NCBI GenBank assembly: GCA_026390795.1
Contig: JAPLFG010000002.1
Location: 1-64,000, forward strand
Length of the DNA stretch: 64,000 nt
Direction: 5' to 3'
Source of the DNA: Ignavibacteriales bacterium
GTDB taxonomy: Bacteria; Bacteroidota; Ignavibacteria; Ignavibacteriales; Melioribacteraceae
The stretch's first letter is position 1. Every line of letters begins with the position of its first letter. Under the pieces are notes generated by a model. The model was not told the origin of the DNA. It saw only the letters and a list, made by a program, of their open reading frames with translations, and made no database searches. Made by a program: the position numbers and the translations under genes. Positions 9,048-17,680 of the stretch are shown piece by piece.

Positions 9048-10043
9048 ATGTCAAAAAGAGAATTTGCGATGAATTCATATAAGAATAAAAAAACATTCGT
9101 TTCATTTATTCAAAAAAACCCCTTATCATTTCTAATTATTTTCACTTTTCTCCTTGTTAACTATAATACAGTATCTTCACAAAACAGCAAAAGTAATTCA
9201 TCTAGATTTCTTGTAGTTAGCGATTGGGGAGGATCTGCATCGAACGATCAAAAAGCTGTTGCAAAAGCCATGGCACATGAGGCGGATAAGATTGGGGCTC
9301 AATTTGTTGTCACTGTCGGGGACAACTATCATGTTGATGGTATCTCAAGCGCAACAGATTCGAGATGGAAAACTGAATTTGAAGATGTATATGATTTTTC
9401 ATCTCTACAGATTCCATGGTATCCATCGTTAGGTAATCATGATTATCGAGGAAACGTTGGGGGTGAAATTGAATACTCCAAATTAAGTACCCGTTGGAAA
9501 CTTCCTGCGCGCTATTATGCACAGACAGAAAAGATCGACGATTCAAGTTCTGTACTTATTGTTCACCTCGATACATCTCCGTTTATTGAAGCGTACCGCG
9601 AAGGACCTATTCAATATCATTTGGATGGACAGAATACTAAAAAACAAATTTTTTGGTTGGATTCAGTACTTACTGCAACAACTGCACGATGGACAATTGT
9701 AGTAGGTCATCATTCTGTTTACGCGGCTGCTTCTAATAAAGGAAACACAGAAGAATTGATTAATGATGTACTTCCAATACTAACAAAGCACAGAGTGCCA
9801 TTATATATCTGCGGACATTATCATGTGTTACAGCATCTTAAAAACGGCAAAACCGATTTCGTCGTCTGTGGAGGCGGCGCTAAGTTCGGTACTGTCGATC
9901 CGCGCGAAGATGTTGTGTTCGGTTCTGGTTCTTTAGGTTTTCTTTCTATTACGGTTACGGTGAATGATTTGCAGGTTAAGATCATTAACGATAAAAATGT
10001 AACTCTGCATAGTTTTCAGATACCGGATGAAACGACTCGATGA
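9048..10043 (+). CDS. Exported calcineurin-like phosphatase, purple-acid-phosphatase-like (copy 1)
   Basis: The 331-residue protein starts with a long signal region (residues 1-45, hydrophobic core about 26-40, SSQ cleavage site). It then carries the metallophosphoesterase blocks in order: SDWGG, GDNYHVDG, GNHDYRGN, VVGHHSVYA and GHYHVLQH. Arrangement and size resemble tartrate-resistant (type 5) acid phosphatase, but the Fe-binding tyrosine expected in GDNFY is His here. It should remove phosphate from organic phosphates in the periplasm or outside. Next to inositol genes, inositol phosphates are the natural guess. A paralogue lies at 21234-22217. The start may instead be the ATG at 9069. 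Confidence 0.82.
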   Translation: MSKREFAMNSYKNKKTFVSFIQKNPLSFLIIFTFLLVNYNTVSSQNSKSNSSRFLVVSDWGGSASNDQKAVAKAMAHEADKIGAQFVVTVGDNYHVDGISSATDSRWKTEFEDVYDFSSLQIPWYPSLGNHDYRGNVGGEIEYSKLSTRWKLPARYYAQTEKIDDSSSVLIVHLDTSPFIEAYREGPIQYHLDGQNTKKQIFWLDSVLTATTARWTIVVGHHSVYAAASNKGNTEELINDVLPILTKHRVPLYICGHYHVLQHLKNGKTDFVVCGGGAKFGTVDPREDVVFGSGSLGFLSITVTVNDLQVKIINDKNVTLHSFQIPDETTR

Positions 10044-10120
10044 TGTTTGGAGGAATAATAAAAATTGAGTAGCAATAAAAATATTTTTATGTACAGATTG
10101 ATTAACATTGATTTAATTTC

Positions 10121-11608
10121 ATGCAAGAAAGCCCAATTTTAGAATTATGCAATATCCGAAAATCGTTTCCGGGCGTTGTTGCTTTGGACAATGTTGATTT
10201 TAAACTTCACGAGGGTGAAGTTCATGTATTACTCGGCGAAAACGGTGCAGGCAAGTCAACACTTGTTAAAATTATAAGCGGAGCTTCACAAAAGGAGAGC
10301 GGCGAAATATTCTTGTATGGCAGCAAGATTGATATCAAATCTCCGAAACACGCCAGAGAACTTGGCATTGGAATTATTTACCAGGAATTAAATCTCATCC
10401 CATCTCTTACGGCAGCAGAAAATATTTTTCTTGGTCGCGAAAGTACAGATATGATTGGGGTTATTGATCAAAAATCACACATCTCCTCTTCACAAAAAAT
10501 ATTAAATGAACTTGGGATTGATCTCGACTGCAATATTCCTATAAAAAATTTTGGAATTGCTCAGAAACAAATGATCGAAGTAGCAAAAGCTTTATCCCTC
10601 AAAACAAAAATTCTGATAATGGATGAACCAACATCAGCATTGTCTAAGACGGAAATAAAACAACTTTTTGATGCTATCCGAAAATTGAAAGAGAAAGGCG
10701 TTTCAATTATTTATATCTCCCACAGATTAGAAGAGCTATTTGAAATAGGTGATTGGATTACGGTACTAAGAGACGGTAAATGGATTGATACAAAAAGAAT
10801 TGATGAAACATCCAATGCAGAGTTAATAAGTTTGATGGTGAACCGAGAATTAAAAGAACTCTTCCCTAAACATAATTCGAAGATTGGAAATGAAATTTTA
10901 AGAGTTGAAAATCTTTCTATAAAAGGATCGCTTAAGAAAATAAATTTTTCTTTGCATTGCGGAGAAATTCTTGGAATCTCAGGTTTAGTCGGATCGGGAA
11001 GAACTGAACTTGCACGGGCATTATTCGGAGTTGATAAAATTGATTCCGGAGAGATATATATAAAAGGAAAACTTGTAAATATTAAATCACCAAGTGATGC
11101 GATTGATAACGGTATAGGATTCTTAACCGAAGACCGCAAGTCTCAAGGTTTGGTTCTAATCTTGACGGTGAAAGAAAATATAAGTTTGGCGAATCTTGAC
11201 TCTTTTTCTAAGCTCGGTGTAATCAATTTTAAAAAAGAAAAAGAAGAGGCAGAACAATATCAAAAAAGTTTGCGTATTAAAACACCGGGGTTGAATCAAA
11301 AAGCAATAAATCTTAGCGGCGGTAATCAGCAAAAAGTGATTCTAGCTAAATGGCTCAGTAGTAAATCCGATATTCTCATTTTTGATGAACCGACAAGAGG
11401 GATTGATGTTGGAAGCAAAGTGGATATTTATCATTTAATGAATCGGCTTGCGGAACAAGGTGTCGCAATTATTATGATCTCATCTGAATTACCAGAAATC
11501 CTTGGAATGAGTGATAGAATATTAGTTATGCATCAAAATGAAATTGCAGGCGAAATATTAGAAAATGCAACACAAGAAAAAATAATGCAATATGCTGTAG
11601 GGACATAA
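10121..11608 (+). CDS. Sugar ABC transporter ATPase, RbsA type
   Basis: This 495-residue protein contains two fused ABC ATPase domains. The first has a standard Walker A GENGAGKST (39-47), LIMDEPTSALS and the ISHRLEE segment. The second has the degenerate Walker A GLVGSGRTE, LTEDRKSQGL, signature LSGGNQQK and IFDEPTRGID, which is typical of RbsA/MglA/IatA. It would energise the permease whose ATG follows the TAA directly. Family substrates include ribose, galactose, xylose and, in the Caulobacter IatA system, myo-inositol. Placement after iolGMNO favours inositol. Confidence 0.93.
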   Translation: MQESPILELCNIRKSFPGVVALDNVDFKLHEGEVHVLLGENGAGKSTLVKIISGASQKESGEIFLYGSKIDIKSPKHARELGIGIIYQELNLIPSLTAAENIFLGRESTDMIGVIDQKSHISSSQKILNELGIDLDCNIPIKNFGIAQKQMIEVAKALSLKTKILIMDEPTSALSKTEIKQLFDAIRKLKEKGVSIIYISHRLEELFEIGDWITVLRDGKWIDTKRIDETSNAELISLMVNRELKELFPKHNSKIGNEILRVENLSIKGSLKKINFSLHCGEILGISGLVGSGRTELARALFGVDKIDSGEIYIKGKLVNIKSPSDAIDNGIGFLTEDRKSQGLVLILTVKENISLANLDSFSKLGVINFKKEKEEAEQYQKSLRIKTPGLNQKAINLSGGNQQKVILAKWLSSKSDILIFDEPTRGIDVGSKVDIYHLMNRLAEQGVAIIMISSELPEILGMSDRILVMHQNEIAGEILENATQEKIMQYAVGT

Positions 11609-12556
11609 ATGATTGCTAAAAATTTATTATTAAATAACGGCAGACAATTTGGAACACTGATAGGATTAGTTTTTGTCTCGGCTATTTTCTGCATTTTGAG
11701 CCCTTATTTTTTTACTGTATCTAATATTCTAAATATTGCTCAGCAAACTTCCATCAACGGAATAATTGCAGTAGGGATGACATTTGTAATTATCTCTGCA
11801 GGAATTGATTTGTCTGTTGGCTCCATCGTTGCTTTTTCCGGAGTTGTACTAGCAGGTCTTTTGCAAGCGGGAGTATCAGAACCATTTGCAATTTTACTGG
11901 GATTAATGGTTGGGTTAATCTGCGGATTGTCCAATGGACTGTTAATAAGTTATGGTCGGCTTCCTCCTTTTATTGCCACATTAGGAATGATGAGCGTTGC
12001 AAGGGGAGCCGCACTTCTTTATACGGAAGGAAGACCAATATCAGGCTTTTCAAACGGATTCAGATTTTTAGCTACCGGTGAAATATTTAAGATTCCAATC
12101 ACTGTACTTATTATGATTTCTATTTATCTGATTGCTCATTTTGTTCTGACCAGGACAAAATTAGGGCGATACACATACGCTATAGGCGGAAACGAAGAAG
12201 CCGCACATTTATCCGGTATAAATACAAAATTTATTAAAACAATTATTTATGGGATCAGCGGGTTATTAAGCGGATTTGCCGCATTGATTTTAACAGCACG
12301 TTTAAATTCTGCACAACCGATTGCCGGTATTATGTATGAGCTTGATGCTATAGCCGCAGTTGTAATCGGCGGAACAAGCTTGTTAGGTGGGGAAGGAAAA
12401 TTATCCGGAACTCTGATTGGTGCTTTAATCATGGGCATTTTGAGAAACGGATTAAATTTGCTGGGGGTTTCATCTTTTATTCAGCAGATTGTAATAGGAC
12501 TAGTAATTATCTGTGCAGTATTAATCGATATGACTTTGAAAAAGAAAAGAATGTAA
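11609..12556 (+). CDS. Sugar ABC transporter permease, RbsC type
   Basis: This 315-residue membrane protein has 8-10 hydrophobic segments and the BPD_transp_2 signatures GMTFVIISAGIDLSVGS (about 52-68) and VVIGGTSLLGGEGKLSGTLIGA near the C-terminus, which contact the ATPase. It forms the inner-membrane channel of the importer whose ATPase lies directly upstream with no gap and whose binding protein begins 20 bases downstream. Translational coupling is expected because no separate strong ribosome site is visible. Confidence 0.93.
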   Translation: MIAKNLLLNNGRQFGTLIGLVFVSAIFCILSPYFFTVSNILNIAQQTSINGIIAVGMTFVIISAGIDLSVGSIVAFSGVVLAGLLQAGVSEPFAILLGLMVGLICGLSNGLLISYGRLPPFIATLGMMSVARGAALLYTEGRPISGFSNGFRFLATGEIFKIPITVLIMISIYLIAHFVLTRTKLGRYTYAIGGNEEAAHLSGINTKFIKTIIYGISGLLSGFAALILTARLNSAQPIAGIMYELDAIAAVVIGGTSLLGGEGKLSGTLIGALIMGILRNGLNLLGVSSFIQQIVIGLVIICAVLIDMTLKKKRM

Positions 12557-12575
12557 TTTCAAAAGGATTGAATAG

Positions 12576-13523
12576 ATGAAAAAAATATTTATTCTAGTAC
12601 TACTTACAAGCTTGGTCTATTTTTTTGCGGGATGCAGAAAGTCGGATAAAGAGATTAATGGAAAACCCACAATTGCTTTTGTAATGAAAACTTTGAACAA
12701 TCCTTATTTTATTGAAATGCAAAAAGGTGCCGAAGAAGCTGCAAAAAGATTGGGAGTAAATTTAGTGGTTCAAGCAGCGGACAGAGAAGTTGATGTTGAA
12801 AAACAAATGCAGATAATTGAAAATTTGATTCAGAGAAAAGTTTCTGCCCTTTGTATTACTCCAAGCGGATCTAAAGAAATTGTCCCGGCAATAGTTAAAG
12901 CCAATGAGGCAGGTATTCCTGTATTAATCGTAGATACAAGAATTGATAAACAAACTTTAACAGAAGCTCAAGCAAAGATTGTGACTTTTATAGGTTCCGA
13001 TAATATTGATGGCGGAAGAATTGCCGGAAAATTTATTGTCGATAAACTTGGCGGTAAAGGGAATATTGTAGTACTGGAAGGAATCCCCGGTCATGAAACA
13101 GGTGATGCAAGATTGAAAGGGTTTTATGAAGTGATAAAAGATAACAAAGAGATAAAAGTTATTGCAACACAAACAGCTAATTGGGAAAGAGATCAGGGCT
13201 ATGTAGTTTTTCAAAATATTCTTCAGGCACATCCGGACGTGGAAGCAGTATTTGCATGTAACGATATGATGGCTCTCGGTGCAGTTGAAGCAATTTCGGC
13301 TGCAAAAAAGAAACATAAAATTATTGTTGTCGGATTCGATGCGATTCAAGACAGCAGAGATGCGATCATGAACGATCAAATGAACGGTTCAATTGCACAA
13401 CATCCTGAAGAGATGGGAAGACTTTCGGTTGAAAATGCTTTCAAAGTTATTAAAGGTGAAAAAATCCCTACGGAAATTCCGGTTCGAATTGAATTAATAA
13501 CAAAGGACAGGTTACAGAAATAA
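12576..13523 (+). CDS. Sugar-binding lipoprotein of the ABC importer, RbsB type
   Basis: The 315-residue protein has a lipoprotein signal with lipobox FAGC (cysteine about residue 20) and a Peripla_BP_4 fold: IAFVMKTLNNPYFIEMQKGAEEAAK, VSALCITPSG, PVLIVDTRID, FIGSDNIDGGRIAGKF and VVGFDAIQDSRDAI. It would capture the sugar in the periplasm and deliver it to the adjacent permease. RbsB-type binding proteins bind ribose, xylose, inositol and similar pyranose-like rings, so sequence alone does not fix the ligand. The following gene begins in the stop codon (TAATG), so the two are coupled. Confidence 0.92.
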   Translation: MKKIFILVLLTSLVYFFAGCRKSDKEINGKPTIAFVMKTLNNPYFIEMQKGAEEAAKRLGVNLVVQAADREVDVEKQMQIIENLIQRKVSALCITPSGSKEIVPAIVKANEAGIPVLIVDTRIDKQTLTEAQAKIVTFIGSDNIDGGRIAGKFIVDKLGGKGNIVVLEGIPGHETGDARLKGFYEVIKDNKEIKVIATQTANWERDQGYVVFQNILQAHPDVEAVFACNDMMALGAVEAISAAKKKHKIIVVGFDAIQDSRDAIMNDQMNGSIAQHPEEMGRLSVENAFKVIKGEKIPTEIPVRIELITKDRLQK

Positions 13524-16360
13524 TGTGGAGTGATACTAAGATAGTAAGCAACAAAGCACCATGGCTGAATGAGCTTGAAGAAAAGTTACAGGGGAAAGTT
13601 CAGTCGGATAAAGTTACAAAGCAATTGTATAGCACCGCTGCTTGTATATTTGAAATAGTACCGCTTGCTGTTGTAATCCCCAAAAATATCGAAGATATTA
13701 AAACCGCAATCAATATTTGTAATAAATATAAAATTCCTATTCTGCCTCGTGGTGCAGGTTCAAGTCTATCCGGTAATTCGGTTGGTGAAGCTGTAATTCT
13801 TGATTTGACTCATCACTTCAAAGAAATAAATATTATAAATGATGAACTAGTAAGAAGCGGTGTTAGCGTTGTACTAAATAATTTGCAAGCCGAATTGAAA
13901 CAACATAACAGAAAATTTGCACCGGATCCAAGCAGTGGTAATGTTTGTGTCATTGGAGGAATGCTGGGGAATAACAGCGGCGGTCCGCACACACTAAAAC
14001 ACGGAAATATGTACCGGCACGTTGAAGAAATTAATGTCATTCTTTCGAACGGCAAAATATTTAATGCAAGAAATATTCTGCTGAATGAAATTGCTACTTT
14101 AGATGACTTTCATAGACCATATTATGAAAAAGTAAAATTACTTCTTGAAGAATATTCTGAAAAAATAAATTTCAGCCGACCTCATACAACAAAGAGTGCT
14201 TCCGGTTACCAAGTATGGGATATTCTAACCGAGACCCATCTAAATATGGCATCACTATTTGTTGGAAGTGAAGGAACATTAGGTGTTTTTACTGAAGCAG
14301 TGCTCAAAACAATTCCAATTGTAAAACGTCGCGGAATGATCTCTTTGTATTTCACAGATCTAGAAAAGATGGGAATTGCTGTAAGCCATTTACGATCTTT
14401 AGGCGCTTCTGCCATAGAATATGTGGATCAATCATTTCTACATCTTGCGCTGACTTTCCGACCGGAACTTCAAAAATTTTTACCAGGGCATGTAAAATTT
14501 TTACTTTACGTTGAATTTGAAAATGATGACGAAGCGAGTATCGGTAAAGTCTTACAAGAGTGTGAAAAAATAATCTGCCTCGATGAGAAATTAGCCGAGC
14601 TCGGTTCCTATTCAGTAAATGAAGAAGAGATCGAAAATATTTTCCGTGTTCGAAAAGCAGCCACCGTAATTCTGAATAAAATTGAAGGAAAAGAAAAACC
14701 TCTTCCATTTGCAGAAGATTGCGCAATTCATCCAAGCCTATTCCCAAAATTTTTAGTTGATGTTTCTAAAATTATGGATGATTACCCGTTTCGTTATGCA
14801 ATGTTCGGTCATGCCGGCGATGGAAATTTGCATATCAGACCATTGCTGAATTTGAAAGATGAAAAATCATTCGCGAATGCTGAAGATTTCATGGAAAAAT
14901 TTGTTGATCTGGTTATTAAATATAACGGGACTATGACGGCAGAACATGGTGATGGTAGATTGAGAACTCCATATATGGAGAAAATATTTCCGAAGCTGAT
15001 TCAATTATTTAAAGAAATTAAAAATCTTTTTGATCCCGCCGGGATAATGAACCCGGATATTCTTGTTCCGCTTAAAAATTATAAATGGAATGAAAATTTA
15101 AGATATACACCTGAATACAGTTACGTTGAAATATCTCAAAGAATGAACAGTGAAAATTGGAGAGCAGAAATTGAAAAATGTCACGGATGCGGAACTTGCC
15201 GTGAATATTGCCCTGTATTTCAAGCGACCGGTGAAGAAGAAGCAACAGCCAGATCCAAAGCAAATATTCTTCGCGGAATTATTTCTGGAAAAATTTCCAC
15301 TTCCGAAATCAACTCCGATCACTTTTATAAAATTATGAATAACTGTTTGAATTGCGGTCAATGCTTGACCGACTGTCCCACCGGTGTAAACATACCCGGA
15401 ATTGCCGTACTCGCAAAGGAGAAACTTCATGAAGAACGAGCATTTAAATTAAACGAGATTATTCTTCAAAGAGGGAAGACTGTAAGCGGACTTGCTTCAT
15501 TGGTCCCAAAATTAAGTAACAAATCCTTATCGTATTCTTCGGTAAGAAAAATTATGGATGTTACTTTGGGGATTCATAGCAAAAGGAATTTCCCAAATTT
15601 TGCACGAGCGGAAAAAAGATTGCAGAGTAATACTCAAAGTAAAAGAGTAGTTTTATGGACCGGTTGCGCCGCACAGTTTAATGATCCTGATGGAGAACTT
15701 GAAAGCAGTATTCAAATCTTAAACAAACTCGGTTTCGAAATAATTTCACCTGAATGGGAATGTTGTAATATCGCAAAATTATCATATGGTAATTTTAAAG
15801 ATTGCCAAAAAGATATTGATTTTAATATCAAAACATTACTCCCGTATTGTGATCAAAATATCCCAATTGTCTTTACTGCTGCATCTTGCGGTTATGCATT
15901 TATGCACGAACACAAAATCTTTTTCCCGGAAAATAATTATATAAAAAAAATTGCCGAAAGAAGCTACGATATTCACGAATTCTTAGGAGAGATATTTGCG
16001 GAAGGAGAATATAAAAATTCTTTCGCACCGATTAACGAGCGGATTGTATATCACGCACCATGTCATCTCAAGACACAAAAAAATAAATACGGTCCAACTG
16101 ATTTATTAAAAATGATCCCGGGTCTTGAACTAGTCAAAATAAAAGATAGCTGTTGTGGAATCGCCGGAACATTCGGCATGAAAAAAGAAAACTTCGAACT
16201 TTCTATGGCAATAGGATCTACACTTTTTAGTGAAATAAAAAAAACAAAAGTTGATTACGCTCTTTCTGGATGCGGGACTTGTCAAATTCAAATTAAGCAA
16301 GGTACCGGTCTGGAAGTTATTCATCCAATTGTGCTGATTAACCAATCATTTCAACATTAG
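13523..16360 (+). CDS. FAD-linked oxidase fused to a GlcF-like iron-sulfur module
   Basis: This 945-residue enzyme joins a PCMH-type FAD-binding domain (about 35-215, LPRGAGSSLSGN), a FAD-oxidase C-terminal domain (to about 525, MFGHAGDGNLHIRP and EHGDGRLR), two 4Fe-4S clusters (C553, C556, C559, C563 and C608, C611, C614, C618) and two CCG domains. This is the layout of fused GlcD-GlcF, D-lactate and D-2-hydroxyglutarate dehydrogenases, which pass electrons from a 2-hydroxyacid to quinone or another carrier. The substrate is unknown. It overlaps the binding-protein gene by one base, so it belongs to the importer operon and may oxidise an acid made by the pathway. Confidence 0.85.
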   Translation: MWSDTKIVSNKAPWLNELEEKLQGKVQSDKVTKQLYSTAACIFEIVPLAVVIPKNIEDIKTAINICNKYKIPILPRGAGSSLSGNSVGEAVILDLTHHFKEINIINDELVRSGVSVVLNNLQAELKQHNRKFAPDPSSGNVCVIGGMLGNNSGGPHTLKHGNMYRHVEEINVILSNGKIFNARNILLNEIATLDDFHRPYYEKVKLLLEEYSEKINFSRPHTTKSASGYQVWDILTETHLNMASLFVGSEGTLGVFTEAVLKTIPIVKRRGMISLYFTDLEKMGIAVSHLRSLGASAIEYVDQSFLHLALTFRPELQKFLPGHVKFLLYVEFENDDEASIGKVLQECEKIICLDEKLAELGSYSVNEEEIENIFRVRKAATVILNKIEGKEKPLPFAEDCAIHPSLFPKFLVDVSKIMDDYPFRYAMFGHAGDGNLHIRPLLNLKDEKSFANAEDFMEKFVDLVIKYNGTMTAEHGDGRLRTPYMEKIFPKLIQLFKEIKNLFDPAGIMNPDILVPLKNYKWNENLRYTPEYSYVEISQRMNSENWRAEIEKCHGCGTCREYCPVFQATGEEEATARSKANILRGIISGKISTSEINSDHFYKIMNNCLNCGQCLTDCPTGVNIPGIAVLAKEKLHEERAFKLNEIILQRGKTVSGLASLVPKLSNKSLSYSSVRKIMDVTLGIHSKRNFPNFARAEKRLQSNTQSKRVVLWTGCAAQFNDPDGELESSIQILNKLGFEIISPEWECCNIAKLSYGNFKDCQKDIDFNIKTLLPYCDQNIPIVFTAASCGYAFMHEHKIFFPENNYIKKIAERSYDIHEFLGEIFAEGEYKNSFAPINERIVYHAPCHLKTQKNKYGPTDLLKMIPGLELVKIKDSCCGIAGTFGMKKENFELSMAIGSTLFSEIKKTKVDYALSGCGTCQIQIKQGTGLEVIHPIVLINQSFQH

Positions 16361-16460
16361 TACTGCATTTAAATGATACTTAGAAATTGAAATATTGATT
16401 TTTCATATAGGACAATAGGTTTTAATTAGTCGATTTAAATTTATAATGGAAAGATAATCC

Positions 16461-16509
16461 TTGACGTTCGTGTCTCATCTGTTTATTATAGTATAGACAA
16501 TTAGACAAA
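16461..16509 (+). promoter_or_regulatory. Second promoter with matching GntR-type operator
   Basis: TTGACG (16461-16466) and TATTAT (16484-16489) are 17 bases apart. At 16488-16509 lies a sequence that matches the reverse complement of the 3519-3540 palindrome at 19 of 22 positions, with the shared core GTATAGACAATTA at 16491-16503. The site borders and partly covers the -10 box. It should place the genes from 16583 onward under the regulator encoded at 3560. Confidence 0.78.
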
Positions 16510-16582
16510 TGGATGAATGGACAAAAACTTTGTTTAGGCTCTTTCCTATTCTCAATCATATTAAAGTTATACGGAGGAAAAA

Positions 16583-17626
16583 ATGAAAATGATGAAAACA
16601 TTAGCTTATAAGGATATTGGTAAAATAGTACTTGAAGAAAGACCGATTCCCAAAGTAACTGAACCTTTTGAAGTTGTTATAAAAGTTTTTGCATGTGGAA
16701 TCTGCGGAACGGATGTAAAAATTATGGAAGGTAAACATGTCGTTGGTGATGATATTGCAATCGGACATGAATTTTGTGGAGTCGTTAAAGAAATAGGAAG
16801 TCATGTTACTTCCATTAAGGTTGGCGATAGAGTAGCTGTTGATAATAGTCTGAGATGTGGTTTATGTGAAGCTTGCCGAACCGGTAACAGCCCTCAATGT
16901 GAATGGTTGAAAACAAAATCAATCGGTATTTTCCAAAATGGTGGTTATGCAGAATATTGTTTGTTGCCAGAGAATGCTTGCTTTAAAATCCCGGATGAAA
17001 TGGATGACATTACTGCAACACAAGTTGAAACATTAGGAACCGTTCTGAATGGAATGAATACCGTCCAGATGCAATGCTGGGATACCGTTGTTATTCTTGG
17101 GTTCGGACCGATAGGATATCTGTTTGCAGCTCTTGCAAAAAATGTAGCTGCAAAAGTTTTGGTTACGGAAATTGATCCGTTTAGAATTAATGTCGCTAAA
17201 CAGTTAGGAGTTCCGGTTCTCAATCCTAACGAAGTTGATCTTGAAAAAGAAATATTAGCTTTCACTGACGGTAAAGGTGCGGATGTAGTAATTGATGCAT
17301 GTGGTAGTCAATTAGAAAATGCAATCAAATATGTTTTACCTGGTGGAAAGATTTTAGCCTTTGGAATGGACAGCAGTATAAAAGCTACCGTAATTCCAAA
17401 TACTATAACGAGGAAGGCGATAAAAATATTGGGTACATATATAGGCCAGAATACAATAGTTCCGGCAATTAAAATATTAGAGTCAGGTAAAATAAATATG
17501 AAACCTTTCTTTACTGAAGTTATCCCATTGGAGAATGGAGTATCTTCATTTGGTAAATTAGGACTAGATCTGGCAACACTTAAACATATTCCTAAACAGG
17601 CTATGAAGATAGTAATTAAACCATAG
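16583..17626 (+). CDS. Zinc-dependent alcohol/polyol dehydrogenase
   Basis: This 347-residue medium-chain dehydrogenase has catalytic zinc residues C41 (CGICGTD) and H62-E63 (GHE), structural zinc cysteines in RCGLCEACRTGNSPQC and a GFGPIG nucleotide-binding motif. It resembles sorbitol and threonine dehydrogenases and is clearly different from the longer IolM at 5870. The substrate is unknown. It could be another inositol stereoisomer, or fructuronate reduction downstream of UxaE. It is the first gene after the second operator, with CGGAGG 7 bases before the ATG, and heads a unit with the antiporter and PfkB kinase. Confidence 0.85.
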   Translation: MKMMKTLAYKDIGKIVLEERPIPKVTEPFEVVIKVFACGICGTDVKIMEGKHVVGDDIAIGHEFCGVVKEIGSHVTSIKVGDRVAVDNSLRCGLCEACRTGNSPQCEWLKTKSIGIFQNGGYAEYCLLPENACFKIPDEMDDITATQVETLGTVLNGMNTVQMQCWDTVVILGFGPIGYLFAALAKNVAAKVLVTEIDPFRINVAKQLGVPVLNPNEVDLEKEILAFTDGKGADVVIDACGSQLENAIKYVLPGGKILAFGMDSSIKATVIPNTITRKAIKILGTYIGQNTIVPAIKILESGKINMKPFFTEVIPLENGVSSFGKLGLDLATLKHIPKQAMKIVIKP

Positions 17627-17680
17627 CAATTAGAAGCATCTTGTTTTCTTAAATCCAAGTTGCTGTTATTAGAGGAATTA

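Noticed and set aside
9511-9702. Short plus-strand frame inside the first PAP-like gene
   Set aside because: It is out of frame with the phosphatase motifs and shows no independent support.
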